Positions 1 to 5,176 of a stretch of 5,213 bases of DNA are shown piece by piece (position 1 is the stretch's first letter; each line of letters opens with the position of its first letter). A program made the translations under genes and the position numbers. The stretch lies in contig DOMU01000143.1 in NCBI GenBank assembly GCA_003509305.1, positions 229 through 5,441 on the forward strand, read 5' to 3'. The stretch comes from Desulfobulbaceae bacterium (GTDB lineage Bacteria; Desulfobacterota; Desulfobulbia; Desulfobulbales; Desulfocapsaceae). The notes below the pieces were generated by a model. That model had not been told where the DNA came from. It made no database searches and saw only the letters and a program-made list of their open reading frames with translations.

Positions 1-367
1 CAACTTCATCCAAAGACGGCAGTTTTTCCATCACCCACTCACCGACTCGTTGTGAAGAAATTTCGCCCTCGCCCAAGTCCTGCAAACGGCGCTCGATGTC
101 ATCGACAAACTGGTCGATGCGCTCGCGGCTGACTGGACGTTTCTGACAGGCTTTCTCAAGGCCGGCCACCAGCTTCTCCCGTTGCCACTCTTCGCGGCGG
201 CCATCTTTTTTCACCAGCATCGGCACGAGCGCCTCAAGCCGCTCGTAGGTGGTGAAACGGCGGTCACAGTTCAGGCAAGCCCGCCGCCGCCGCGTGATGG
301 TGCTGTCCTTGTTCAGCCGGGAATCAATCACCTTGTTATCCAAATGACCGCAGTAGGGACATTTCAT
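1..367 (-). CDS. nrdR: NrdR, transcriptional repressor of ribonucleotide reductase genes (partial, 3' end cut by window)
   Basis: NrdR binds NrdR boxes upstream of ribonucleotide reductase genes and represses them according to the ATP/dATP state. The first 122 codons are present, against about 150 in the family. A zinc ribbon is visible at the N-terminus with C3-P-Y-C6 and C31-L-N-C34. Between and after these are the family hallmarks DSR (15-17), the arginine run at 26-29 and RRFTTYE (36-42). The ATP-cone domain begins near residue 49 (VPMLVKKDGRRE) and continues through KRPVS and the VGEWVMEKL segment to LDEV at the window edge; the terminal region (typically ...AYVRFASVYR) is missing. The start is ATG at 365-367, preceded 8 nt upstream by GAGGAG. 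It overlaps the stop of the DUF2130 gene as ATGA, which suggests translational coupling. Identification is by motif recognition and is very secure. Confidence 0.96.
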   Translation of the reverse strand, partial: MKCPYCGHLDNKVIDSRLNKDSTITRRRRACLNCDRRFTTYERLEALVPMLVKKDGRREEWQREKLVAGLEKACQKRPVSRERIDQFVDDIERRLQDLGEGEISSQRVGEWVMEKLPSLDEV

Positions 368-1716
368 GATGTCGTCTCCTCGTCAGCCGTCGAAGCGTAT
401 TCCAACTCCAACGCCGGTATCTTCGGCAAACTGACCATGCCATCAATATCGCCATACACTCCAATGGTATTGGTCAGGATTTTTTTGATCTGCATCTCCT
501 GGCTGGCCCATTTTTTCGTAAAGTATTTCTTCTCTTTGGCTATATCCTGCTCCATTGACGAAAAGGCTTCAACAATTGCCTCAATGCGCTGGCGGAATTG
601 CACGCCGGTCAGATATTGGTAGAGAATCTCCATTTTTTCATTTTTGCCGACGGCAAGCCCCTTTTCCCTGGCAATGGCTTCGAGTTTATCACGGATAATG
701 AGAGCCAGGGGAATGGCCAGGTGGCTATCACAGACCCATACGCCGTCACGGGGCGCGAAGGTTTTCACCCCTTCCGGCAGAACGCTTGAGACAATAATCG
801 CCACATCGGCACGGATTTCGCGCTGATCATCTTTCAATTTCTGTACCCAGCCCTCCGACCAGGCTTTCGTATTTTTCACTTCCCAAACAATTTTCCCGCA
901 GTCTTTCCCGGCGCTGTTGCGGACTTTCTGAATCACATCAGCGCCGCGAATACCTTTGGGCACCGGTTCAACCGTATCGTAAATAAAGGCTTTAGCCAGT
1001 TCTTCTTCCAGGTTGAGTTCCGCGACTTCACCCTGGCTTTGTTGCGAGCCTTGCTCGATTTTTCGCTTCAGTTCTTCGTTGACGCGCAGCGCGTCGGCCA
1101 GGGTTTTATCCTTCTGCGCCAGAATGGTCTGGTAGGCTTCACCAGCCTTCCTGTCCGCTTCTTCCTTGATCTGGGCGCGGGCCTCGTCCAACTGCTTTCG
1201 TTTTTCGATCTCAAAGGCTTCTTTGTCATCTTGCAGCTTCTTCTTATCGTCCATCAGTTGAATCTGCTCGGCGCGGGCGGCGGTCAGTTTTGTCGTCAAA
1301 TCCTGTTCACGAGATTTCAGCGATGCAATCTCCTGCTTTTTCTCGTTTTCCGCCTCCTCTTTGGCCAGTCGCTGGATTTCCTTTTCCCGCTGGGCCAGTT
1401 TTTCCTTCACGGCATTGGCGACCAGCATATCGGCGTCGCGTTTGGCCCTGGCAACCACCTCTTCTTTTTGGGCAAGTTCAGCCATCTTGCCGCTGACAGC
1501 CTCGGCAACCACCTTCTCCGTATTTTTCCTGGCGGCTTCCACTTCCTCGGCCTTCTTGGTTAATGCGGCTTCTCTGGCCGCAAGAGCCGCCTCATTTTTG
1601 CGTTTATCCGCCTCGTACCGTTCGCGGATACGCGCCTCAATCTGGGCGTGCAGAACATCATCGACTGAAATCTCTGTTTTGCAGTTCGGGCATATGATTT
1701 TTTGCGCTTCAGCCAT
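364..1716 (-). CDS. DUF2130 (COG4487) coiled-coil protein with predicted PD-(D/E)XK-like C-terminal domain
   Basis: 450 residues, no signal peptide and no membrane segment. The N-terminus carries one half of a zinc-ribbon-like motif, C9-P-N-C12, with no second CxxC in sight. Residues about 25-235 are a charged Ala/Glu/Lys/Gln-rich stretch typical of a long coiled coil. The C-terminal globular part (about 236-430) matches the DUF2130 family as I recall it. It shows the pattern G258-A-D260 followed by I-V-W-E279-V-K281-N, which resembles the Asp...Glu-x-Lys core of PD-(D/E)XK nucleases. Nuclease activity is therefore a prediction; the biological role of the family is not established to my knowledge. 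ATG at 1714-1716 is chosen because AAGGGAG sits 6 nt before it. Upstream lies the DUF1016 gene, 86 bp away; downstream nrdR overlaps by 4 nt. Family call is secure, catalytic call moderate. Confidence 0.9.
   Translation of the reverse strand: MAEAQKIICPNCKTEISVDDVLHAQIEARIRERYEADKRKNEAALAAREAALTKKAEEVEAARKNTEKVVAEAVSGKMAELAQKEEVVARAKRDADMLVANAVKEKLAQREKEIQRLAKEEAENEKKQEIASLKSREQDLTTKLTAARAEQIQLMDDKKKLQDDKEAFEIEKRKQLDEARAQIKEEADRKAGEAYQTILAQKDKTLADALRVNEELKRKIEQGSQQSQGEVAELNLEEELAKAFIYDTVEPVPKGIRGADVIQKVRNSAGKDCGKIVWEVKNTKAWSEGWVQKLKDDQREIRADVAIIVSSVLPEGVKTFAPRDGVWVCDSHLAIPLALIIRDKLEAIAREKGLAVGKNEKMEILYQYLTGVQFRQRIEAIVEAFSSMEQDIAKEKKYFTKKWASQEMQIKKILTNTIGVYGDIDGMVSLPKIPALELEYASTADEETTS
376..381 (-). 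promoter_or_regulatory. Ribosome binding site of nrdR, inside the end of the DUF2130 gene
   Basis: GAGGAG lies 8 nt before the nrdR ATG. It sits entirely within the last codons of the upstream gene, encoding part of its Glu-Glu-Thr tail. Together with the 4-nt ATGA overlap, this supports termination-reinitiation between the two genes. Confidence 0.75.
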
Positions 1717-1722
1717 TTTGAT

Positions 1723-1729
1723 CTCCCTT
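1723..1729 (-). promoter_or_regulatory. Ribosome binding site of the DUF2130 gene
   Basis: AAGGGAG lies 6 nt upstream of the ATG at 1714-1716 and fixes that start. An independent ribosome site after an 86-bp gap means this gene need not be coupled to the DUF1016 gene. Confidence 0.7.
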
Positions 1730-1743
1730 CAATACAGTACCCG

Positions 1744-1752
1744 CTTATAACA
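1744..1752 (-). promoter_or_regulatory. Possible extended -10 promoter for the DUF2130-nrdR pair
   Basis: Read on the minus strand, TGT-TATAAG fits the extended -10 form (TGn followed by a TATAAT-like hexamer) and would give a leader of about 25 nt before the ATG. No good -35 box lies at 16-18 nt: the nearby TTGACG is only 12 nt away, too close. This is sequence resemblance only. Confidence 0.3.
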
Positions 1753-1755
1753 TTT

Positions 1756-1769
1756 GCATGACGTCAAGC
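1756..1769. repeat. Imperfect 14-bp palindrome with TGACGTCA core, possible operator
   Basis: The sequence GCATGACGTCAAGC is self-complementary apart from one pair. Its perfect core TGACGTCA spans 1759-1766. It sits just upstream of the possible -10 element in the gap between the two accessory genes, where a regulator could bind. An 8-bp palindrome can occur by chance, so this is only a candidate. Confidence 0.25.
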
Positions 1770-1781
1770 AGGCTTTGGTCG

Positions 1782-1817
1782 ACTTGGTGCTTTTCTTGGT
1801 GTTTAACTTGGTGCTTT
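1782..1817. repeat. Three tandem 12-bp units spanning the DUF1016 stop codon
   Basis: The first (1782-1793) and third (1806-1817) units are identical, ACTTGGTGCTTT on the plus strand. The middle unit (1794-1805) differs at 3 of 12 positions. Read in the frame of the DUF1016 gene, the units are Lys-Ala-Pro-Ser, then stop-Thr-Pro-Arg, then Lys-Ala-Pro-Ser. The gene's TAA stop is therefore the first codon of the middle unit. Confidence 0.85.
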
Positions 1818-2864
1818 GTTTTCCGCAATCTGACGCTCGATAATTTCACGTTCGCGCCGCAATTCCGCTTTCAGCTCCTCTTCGGTCGGCAGATACAGCC
1901 TGTACTTCGATGCGAACAAATTTTCTTTATCGGCGAGCACGGAGTATTTGACCATGCTCTCGCTCTTATCCGCGCAAAGGATGATTCCGATGCTTGGGTT
2001 GTCGTCTGGTTGTTTTATCTTGTCGTCGAAAAGCCGGACGTAGAAATCAATCTGCCCGATGTCCTGGTAAGTCAGTTTTCCCGCTTTGAGGTCAATGACG
2101 ACAAAGCACTTCAAAATGTAGTTGTAGAACACCAGGTCGATATAATAATGCTCGCCATGATCCGTCGTGATTCGTTTTTGCCGGGCAACCAACGAAAAGC
2201 CTTTGCCAAGTTCAAGCAAAAACTCTTGCAGCTTGTCGATCAGGGATTGTTCCAATTCGCTTTCGTGATAGTCCCGGTTCTCCTTCAAATCCAGAAATTC
2301 GAGGATATAAGGGTCTTTGATGACGTAAGCTGGGTCTCTTTGCGGCTCCAATTGACAAATCTCGTTTCTGACGCTTTCTTTGCCGCTTGCCTGCGTGGCC
2401 AGCAGGCGTTCATAGAAAAACGAGTGAATCTGCCGCTCCAACTGTCGTGAAGTCCAGCCGGAATCCACGCTTTCTCTTAGATAAAACTCGCGGCGGCTTG
2501 GCTCCTCCACGCGCATCAGCAAGCGATAATGCGACCATGTCAATTCGCTACGCAGTGCGTAGCGATTCGGGAAAGTTTGGTAAAATTGGCGCATATTACG
2601 CAAATTCGCGGTGGTGAAGCCCTTGCCGAATTCCCCGGTCAAACGTTCCGACAGGTATTTGAGCAGATTACGCCCGTACTCGGCACGCTCACCCACGGCT
2701 TCAGCGATTTGCCGCCCGATTTCCCAGTACACGCCGACCATAGCCGTGTTAACGGCAGCGACGGCCTTTGTCCGCGCCTCGGTCAAGGCGGTGCGTATGG
2801 CCTTGTACACCTTCAGGTCAGACGCGGCGGAAACCAAGGGATTGTTTTGGTTTTGTTCATCCAT
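1803..2864 (-). CDS. DUF1016/YhcG-family predicted PD-(D/E)XK nuclease
   Basis: 353 residues from the ATG at 2862-2864, close to the usual length of E. coli YhcG-like proteins. The N-terminal DUF1016_N region (about 15-165) shows VYWEIGRQI, YGRNLLKYLSERL and the NLRNMRQFYQTFP and LTWSHYRLLMRV segments characteristic of the family. The C-terminal nuclease-like domain (about 180-335) shows E204 in a helix, Y-I-D243-L-V-F-Y, then V-I-D258-L-K260 and Q271-I-D-F-Y, which fits the PD-(D/E)XK arrangement with all core residues present. The protein is soluble, with a charged helical tail. Family members often lie near restriction-modification or other defence genes; substrate and role remain unknown to me. 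A GTG one codon earlier is possible, but the ATG has better spacing from AAGGTG and overlaps the preceding frame's stop as TGATG. The stop falls within a 12-bp tandem repeat. Confidence 0.93.
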   Translation of the reverse strand: MDEQNQNNPLVSAASDLKVYKAIRTALTEARTKAVAAVNTAMVGVYWEIGRQIAEAVGERAEYGRNLLKYLSERLTGEFGKGFTTANLRNMRQFYQTFPNRYALRSELTWSHYRLLMRVEEPSRREFYLRESVDSGWTSRQLERQIHSFFYERLLATQASGKESVRNEICQLEPQRDPAYVIKDPYILEFLDLKENRDYHESELEQSLIDKLQEFLLELGKGFSLVARQKRITTDHGEHYYIDLVFYNYILKCFVVIDLKAGKLTYQDIGQIDFYVRLFDDKIKQPDDNPSIGIILCADKSESMVKYSVLADKENLFASKYRLYLPTEEELKAELRREREIIERQIAENKAPS

Positions 2865-2968
2865 CACAGCACCTTGCGGATAGTCGAGGGACTGTAGGTC
2901 TTAAAAATCCGTTCGAAATTGATCAGTGTCGCGTCGCTGGCAAACCAATCGCCCAACAGGTTTGCGTT
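2864..2968 (-). pseudogene. Orphan C-terminal fragment of an unidentified protein
   Basis: This frame reads 34 codons and a TGA. It includes GDWFASDATLINFERIF and ends with SPSTIRKVL. The composition is protein-like rather than random, and its TGA overlaps the DUF1016 ATG by one base (TGATG), a typical operon junction. No start codon with a ribosome site is visible. Upstream, the frame runs into the 38-nt palindrome and meets a TAG there at 2999-3001. I infer that it is the 3' stub of a gene that once preceded the DUF1016 gene in an operon and lost its 5' part. I do not recognise the family, and the stub could simply be a chance open frame. Confidence 0.45.
2870..2875 (-). promoter_or_regulatory. 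Ribosome binding site deciding the ATG start of the DUF1016 gene
   Basis: AAGGTG ends 5 nt before the ATG at 2862-2864 but only 2 nt before the alternative GTG at 2865-2867. The spacing favours the ATG. The site lies inside the last codons of the orphan upstream reading frame. Confidence 0.6.
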
Positions 2969-2969
2969 T

Positions 2970-3007
2970 TTTGCGTAGGGGCGGTTCGCGAACCGCCCCT
3001 ACGCAAA
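2970..3007. repeat. Perfect 38-nt palindrome, REP/MITE-like intergenic element
   Basis: Two 19-nt arms with no spacer pair perfectly. Each arm reads TTTGCGTAGGGGCGGTTCG on its own strand. The GTAGGGGCGG...CCGCCCCTAC type of palindrome is, as I recall, a widespread short repeat in many bacterial genomes. A further TTTGCGT at 2961-2967 repeats its left end directly. Neither side has a T-run in the right orientation, so it is not a standard intrinsic terminator. It lies exactly between the truncated antirepressor and the orphan C-terminal stub. Confidence 0.85.
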
Positions 3008-3056
3008 CGTACCACATCCGTGTTGTACCATTTCCCGTCGGCTGACTTCAATTTCA

Positions 3057-3079
3057 GTTAGTGACAATTTGTCACCAAC
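3057..3079. repeat. 23-nt palindrome with one mismatch, at the nonsense codon
   Basis: Arms 3057-3067 and 3069-3079 flank a single centre base at 3068. The right arm is TTGTCACCAAC and the left GTTAGTGACAA. The only mismatch is position 3060, the base that makes the TAA stop of the antirepressor gene. The core ACAATTTGT is shared with the palindrome at 3099-3127. Confidence 0.8.
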
Positions 3080-3098
3080 TCAGAATCCGCCGTCATCC

Positions 3099-3127
3099 TC
3101 AACCGCTTACAATTTGTAAGCGGTTGA
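3099..3127. repeat. Perfect 29-nt palindrome inside the antirepressor gene
   Basis: Arms of 14 nt (left arm TCAACCGCTTACAA) surround one centre base at 3113 and pair without mismatch. On the minus strand its inner 27 nt are exactly nine codons, Gln-Pro-Leu-Thr-Asn-Cys-Lys-Arg-Leu. No T-run follows on either strand, so it is not an intrinsic terminator. Confidence 0.85.
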
Positions 3128-3389
3128 AACCCTTCCTCGACAAGTCTTTTTTTCAGCACGGCCCAATAGGTACTGGCATTTCGAGGCGATACTTGCCCGG
3201 TCAGGATCGCCACAACATCCACGATGGGAAAATACCATTCCTGTTCTTCCTCGCTCCATGCGGTGCGGATGCGTTTGTCCTCGAAAAGTTGTATCTCGCC
3301 AGTATTCTCACTGTCTTTGTCGAGTTTTTCCATCTATGGTTCTCTCATTTTTCACTTCGCCGGCTTCTTCCTTAGACCACCCCAGCCAA

Positions 3390-3426
3390 TAAAAAAGGCC
3401 GATGTCAGCGAAACGCGACATCGGCC
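3390..3426 (-). terminator. Rho-independent terminator after rpiB
   Basis: On the minus strand GGCCGATGTC (from 3426) pairs perfectly with GACATCGGCC (to 3397). An inner GCG/CGC pairing, one bulged base and a 3-nt loop lie between, and six T residues follow (3396-3391). The hairpin begins 24 nt after the rpiB stop and closes the acpP-fabF-rpiB unit. Between here and 3333 (the antirepressor start) I see no clear promoter or other feature. Confidence 0.92.
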
Positions 3427-3450
3427 CTGACGACAAAAGTGATTTCATTC

Positions 3451-3894
3451 TCAACCGCGCATCTTGTCGATCCGCATCTGATGGCGGCCACCGGCAAAGG
3501 TGGTTGTAAGCCAGGTTCTGACAATGCCTTCAGCGACGCCCGCGCCAATCACCCTGGCGCCCAGGCAAAGGATATTGGCATCGTTGTGTTCGCGGCTCAT
3601 GCGGGCGGTGTATTCGTCATGGCACAAGGCGGCGCGGAAACGCCGGTCACGGTTGGCGGCAATCGACATGCCGATGCCGGTGCCACAGATGAGAATGCCG
3701 TGCTGACAGGCTCCTGATGCCAGAATTCGCAGCAAAGCCTGGGCAATATCCGGATAATCGACGGCAGCAGGAGAAGGACAGCCGACATCGGTGATGACAC
3801 AACCGGCCTCAGCCAGCACCACCTTCAGGCGCTCTTTCAGTTCGAAGCCGCCATGGTCACTGCCAATGGCGATCTTTTCCGCAACCTTCTCCAT
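3451..3894 (-). CDS. rpiB: Ribose-5-phosphate isomerase B
   Basis: RpiB interconverts ribose 5-phosphate and ribulose 5-phosphate in the non-oxidative pentose phosphate pathway, in the cytoplasm. The protein has 147 residues, against 149 in E. coli. Visible hallmarks are IAIGSDHGGF (8-17, with D13 and H14), the DYPD segment (46-49), and ICGTGIGMSIAAN (69-81) with catalytic C70. The CHDEYTARMSREHNDAN block (91-107) follows, with H103 corresponding to E. coli His99, and GGRHQ (135-139) supplies a phosphate-binding arginine. All key residues are present. The start is ATG at 3892-3894, with GAGG 5 nt upstream; the longer open frame back to 3975 runs through fabF and carries no RpiB-like sequence. 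The gap to fabF is 7 bp, so the genes are cotranscribed. A terminator follows. Confidence 0.97.
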   Translation of the reverse strand: MEKVAEKIAIGSDHGGFELKERLKVVLAEAGCVITDVGCPSPAAVDYPDIAQALLRILASGACQHGILICGTGIGMSIAANRDRRFRAALCHDEYTARMSREHNDANILCLGARVIGAGVAEGIVRTWLTTTFAGGRHQMRIDKMRG

Positions 3895-3898
3895 ATAG

Positions 3899-3903
3899 TC
3901 CTC
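3899..3903 (-). promoter_or_regulatory. Ribosome binding site of rpiB, overlapping the fabF stop codon
   Basis: GAGGA shares its first two bases with the fabF TGA stop at 3902-3904, and its GAGG core ends 5 nt before the rpiB ATG. It excludes the longer upstream start and indicates tight translational linkage with fabF. Confidence 0.75.
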
Positions 3904-5146
3904 AACCGGTGAAGCGGCGCAACGCCACCACGGCGTTGGTACCGCCAAAACCAAAGGAATTGGAAATGGCGGCATCCATCTTCATTTCGCGCGCCGTATT
4001 CGGCACATAATCAAGATCACAGGCGGCATCCGGATTATGCAGGTTGATGGTTGCTGGCGCCACCTGATGGTAGAGTGACAGGGCGGTAAAGACCGACTCG
4101 ACGCCGCCCGTCGCGCCGAGCATATGCCCGGTCATCGATTTGGTCGAACTGATGGCCAGTTTTTTCGCGTGCTCGCCGAAAACCGATTTGATCGCCGCCG
4201 TCTCGCAGCGGTCATTCAACGGCGTCGAGGTACCGTGGGCGTTGATATAATCGATATCCTCTGGATTGAGTCCGGCATCACGGACGGCCATGCGCATGGC
4301 CCGGACGGCGCCGGCGCCGTCTTCCGGAGGGGCTGCTATATGATAGGCATCGCTACTCAGGCCATAACCGGCGACCTCGGCATAAATCCGCGCCCCTCTG
4401 GCCTTGGCGTGCTCCAGCTCTTCAAGAATCAGCATCCCGGCGCCTTCGGCGATGACGAAACCGTCGCGGTCACGGTCGAAAGGACGAGACGCCTCGGTCG
4501 GTGCATCGTTACGCACCGACAGGGCCTTCATAGCGCTGAAACCGCCAACACCGAGCACGGAAATCACCGCTTCGGTGCCGCCGGAGACGGCGACATCAAT
4601 CATACCGTAGCGGATGTGGCGATAAGCTTCGCCGAGGGCATGGGTGCCAGCGGCGCAGGCGGTAGTCAACGTCAGATTCGGCCCGGTGAAGCCGAACTGC
4701 ATACTGATATGACCGGATGGCATATTGGGGATGACCATCGGGATGAAGAACGGCGATATCCTCTTCGACCCGCGTTCAAGCGCGATCTGGTGGTATTTCT
4801 CAATAACCGGCAAACCGCCCAAGCCACAGCCGGTGATGACACCGGCCCGTTCCAACTTATCCGGAGCGACGGTCAGGCCGCTGTCCCGCATGGCCATGAT
4901 GGCGGCGGCGAGACCATACTGCACGAACAAATCAAGGTGTTTGGCTTCCTTAGCGGAAAAATAGTCCTCAGTCTGAAAATCTTTGACCTCAGCGGCGATT
5001 TTCACCGCGAAGTCACCACAATCAAAACGAGTGATCGGCCCAACGCCGCTCTTGCCCGCGAGAAGATTTTCCCAAGTCGCCTGAACGCAAACCCCCAAAG
5101 GCGTCACCAGGCCGACTCCGGTCACGACAACCCTGCGCTCTCCCAT
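3902..5146 (-). CDS. fabF: 3-oxoacyl-[acyl-carrier-protein] synthase II (KAS II)
   Basis: FabF condenses malonyl-ACP with an acyl-ACP to elongate fatty acids in the cytoplasmic type II pathway. The length of 414 residues is normal. It begins with [15 protein letters not shown] and holds a complete Cys-His-His active site: C164 in TTACAAG, H304 in [11 protein letters not shown], and H341 in [12 protein letters not shown], with K336 in the same segment. F400 in SFGFGGTN occupies the gatekeeper position known from E. coli FabF. The thiolase-fold landmarks SGGTEA (188-193) and [17 protein letters not shown] (221-237) are intact. The start is ATG at 5144-5146 with AAGGAG 6 nt upstream. It lies 30 bp after acpP and 7 bp before rpiB. 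FabB-type function is less likely given the neighbouring acpP. Confidence 0.98.
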   Translation of the reverse strand: MGERRVVVTGVGLVTPLGVCVQATWENLLAGKSGVGPITRFDCGDFAVKIAAEVKDFQTEDYFSAKEAKHLDLFVQYGLAAAIMAMRDSGLTVAPDKLERAGVITGCGLGGLPVIEKYHQIALERGSKRISPFFIPMVIPNMPSGHISMQFGFTGPNLTLTTACAAGTHALGEAYRHIRYGMIDVAVSGGTEAVISVLGVGGFSAMKALSVRNDAPTEASRPFDRDRDGFVIAEGAGMLILEELEHAKARGARIYAEVAGYGLSSDAYHIAAPPEDGAGAVRAMRMAVRDAGLNPEDIDYINAHGTSTPLNDRCETAAIKSVFGEHAKKLAISSTKSMTGHMLGATGGVESVFTALSLYHQVAPATINLHNPDAACDLDYVPNTAREMKMDAAISNSFGFGGTNAVVALRRFTG

Positions 5147-5152
5147 GCCTAT

Positions 5153-5158
5153 CTCCTT
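5153..5158 (-). promoter_or_regulatory. Strong ribosome binding site of fabF
   Basis: AAGGAG lies 6 nt before the ATG in the 30-bp acpP-fabF gap. No promoter is evident in this short gap, so fabF is probably transcribed with acpP. Confidence 0.8.
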
Positions 5159-5176
5159 ACGACAGCTAACAAAACA

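Larger units (their letters stand above)
3013..3333 (-). pseudogene. Bro-N (phage antirepressor-like) gene, broken by a nonsense codon and 3' loss
   Basis: The readable part is 91 codons from the ATG at 3331-3333. An in-frame TAG directly precedes this ATG, so no earlier start exists. Residues about 14-68 carry the Bro-N signature: IQLFEDKRIRTAW, WYFPIVDVVAILTG and STYWAVLKKRLVEEG. Bro-N proteins are DNA-binding domains of phage and mobile-element antirepressors, usually 200-300 residues. Here a TAA at 3058-3060 stops the frame. The same frame then continues LKLKSADGKWYNTDV, which is the expected next family segment, so the gene ran on past this stop. Family-like sequence ends at 3013, next to the 38-nt palindrome, and the rest is gone. 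The motif TNC occurs twice, at residues 73-75 and 88-90, where I would expect one copy. The ribosome site is weak (GAGAG). A short expressed Bro-N domain remains possible. Confidence 0.8.

Noticed and set aside
182..622. 146-codon open frame on the plus strand at the left edge
   Set aside because: It is antisense to both nrdR and the DUF2130 3' end, and its sequence is the mirror of those genes.
1039..1563. 174-codon open frame on the plus strand
   Set aside because: It is antisense to the DUF2130 coiled coil. Its Leu/Phe-rich composition is the mirror of Glu/Lys-rich codons, and it has no ribosome site or family resemblance.
1759..1766. TTGACG as a -35 box paired with TATAAG
   Set aside because: The spacing is only 12 nt, well below the usual 16-18 nt. 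Only an extended -10 reading remains plausible.
1782..1817. Short CRISPR-like array
   Set aside because: The units are contiguous 12-mers with no spacers, so this is a simple tandem repeat.
1758..2450. 230-codon open frame on the plus strand
   Set aside because: It is fully antisense to the DUF1016 gene, whose family motifs are unmistakable. The plus-strand product shows no recognisable domain.
2970..3007. The 38-nt palindrome as a Rho-independent terminator
   Set aside because: On the minus strand it is followed by an A-run, and on the plus strand by ACGT-type sequence. Neither gives the required T-tract.
3061..3375. 104-codon open frame on the plus strand, opposite the antirepressor
   Set aside because: It has no family resemblance and mirrors the Bro-N coding sequence. 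No ribosome site is visible.
3895..3975. N-terminal extension of rpiB by 27 codons
   Set aside because: The extension lies inside the fabF 3' end in another frame, has no RpiB-like sequence, and a proper ribosome site precedes the ATG at 3894.
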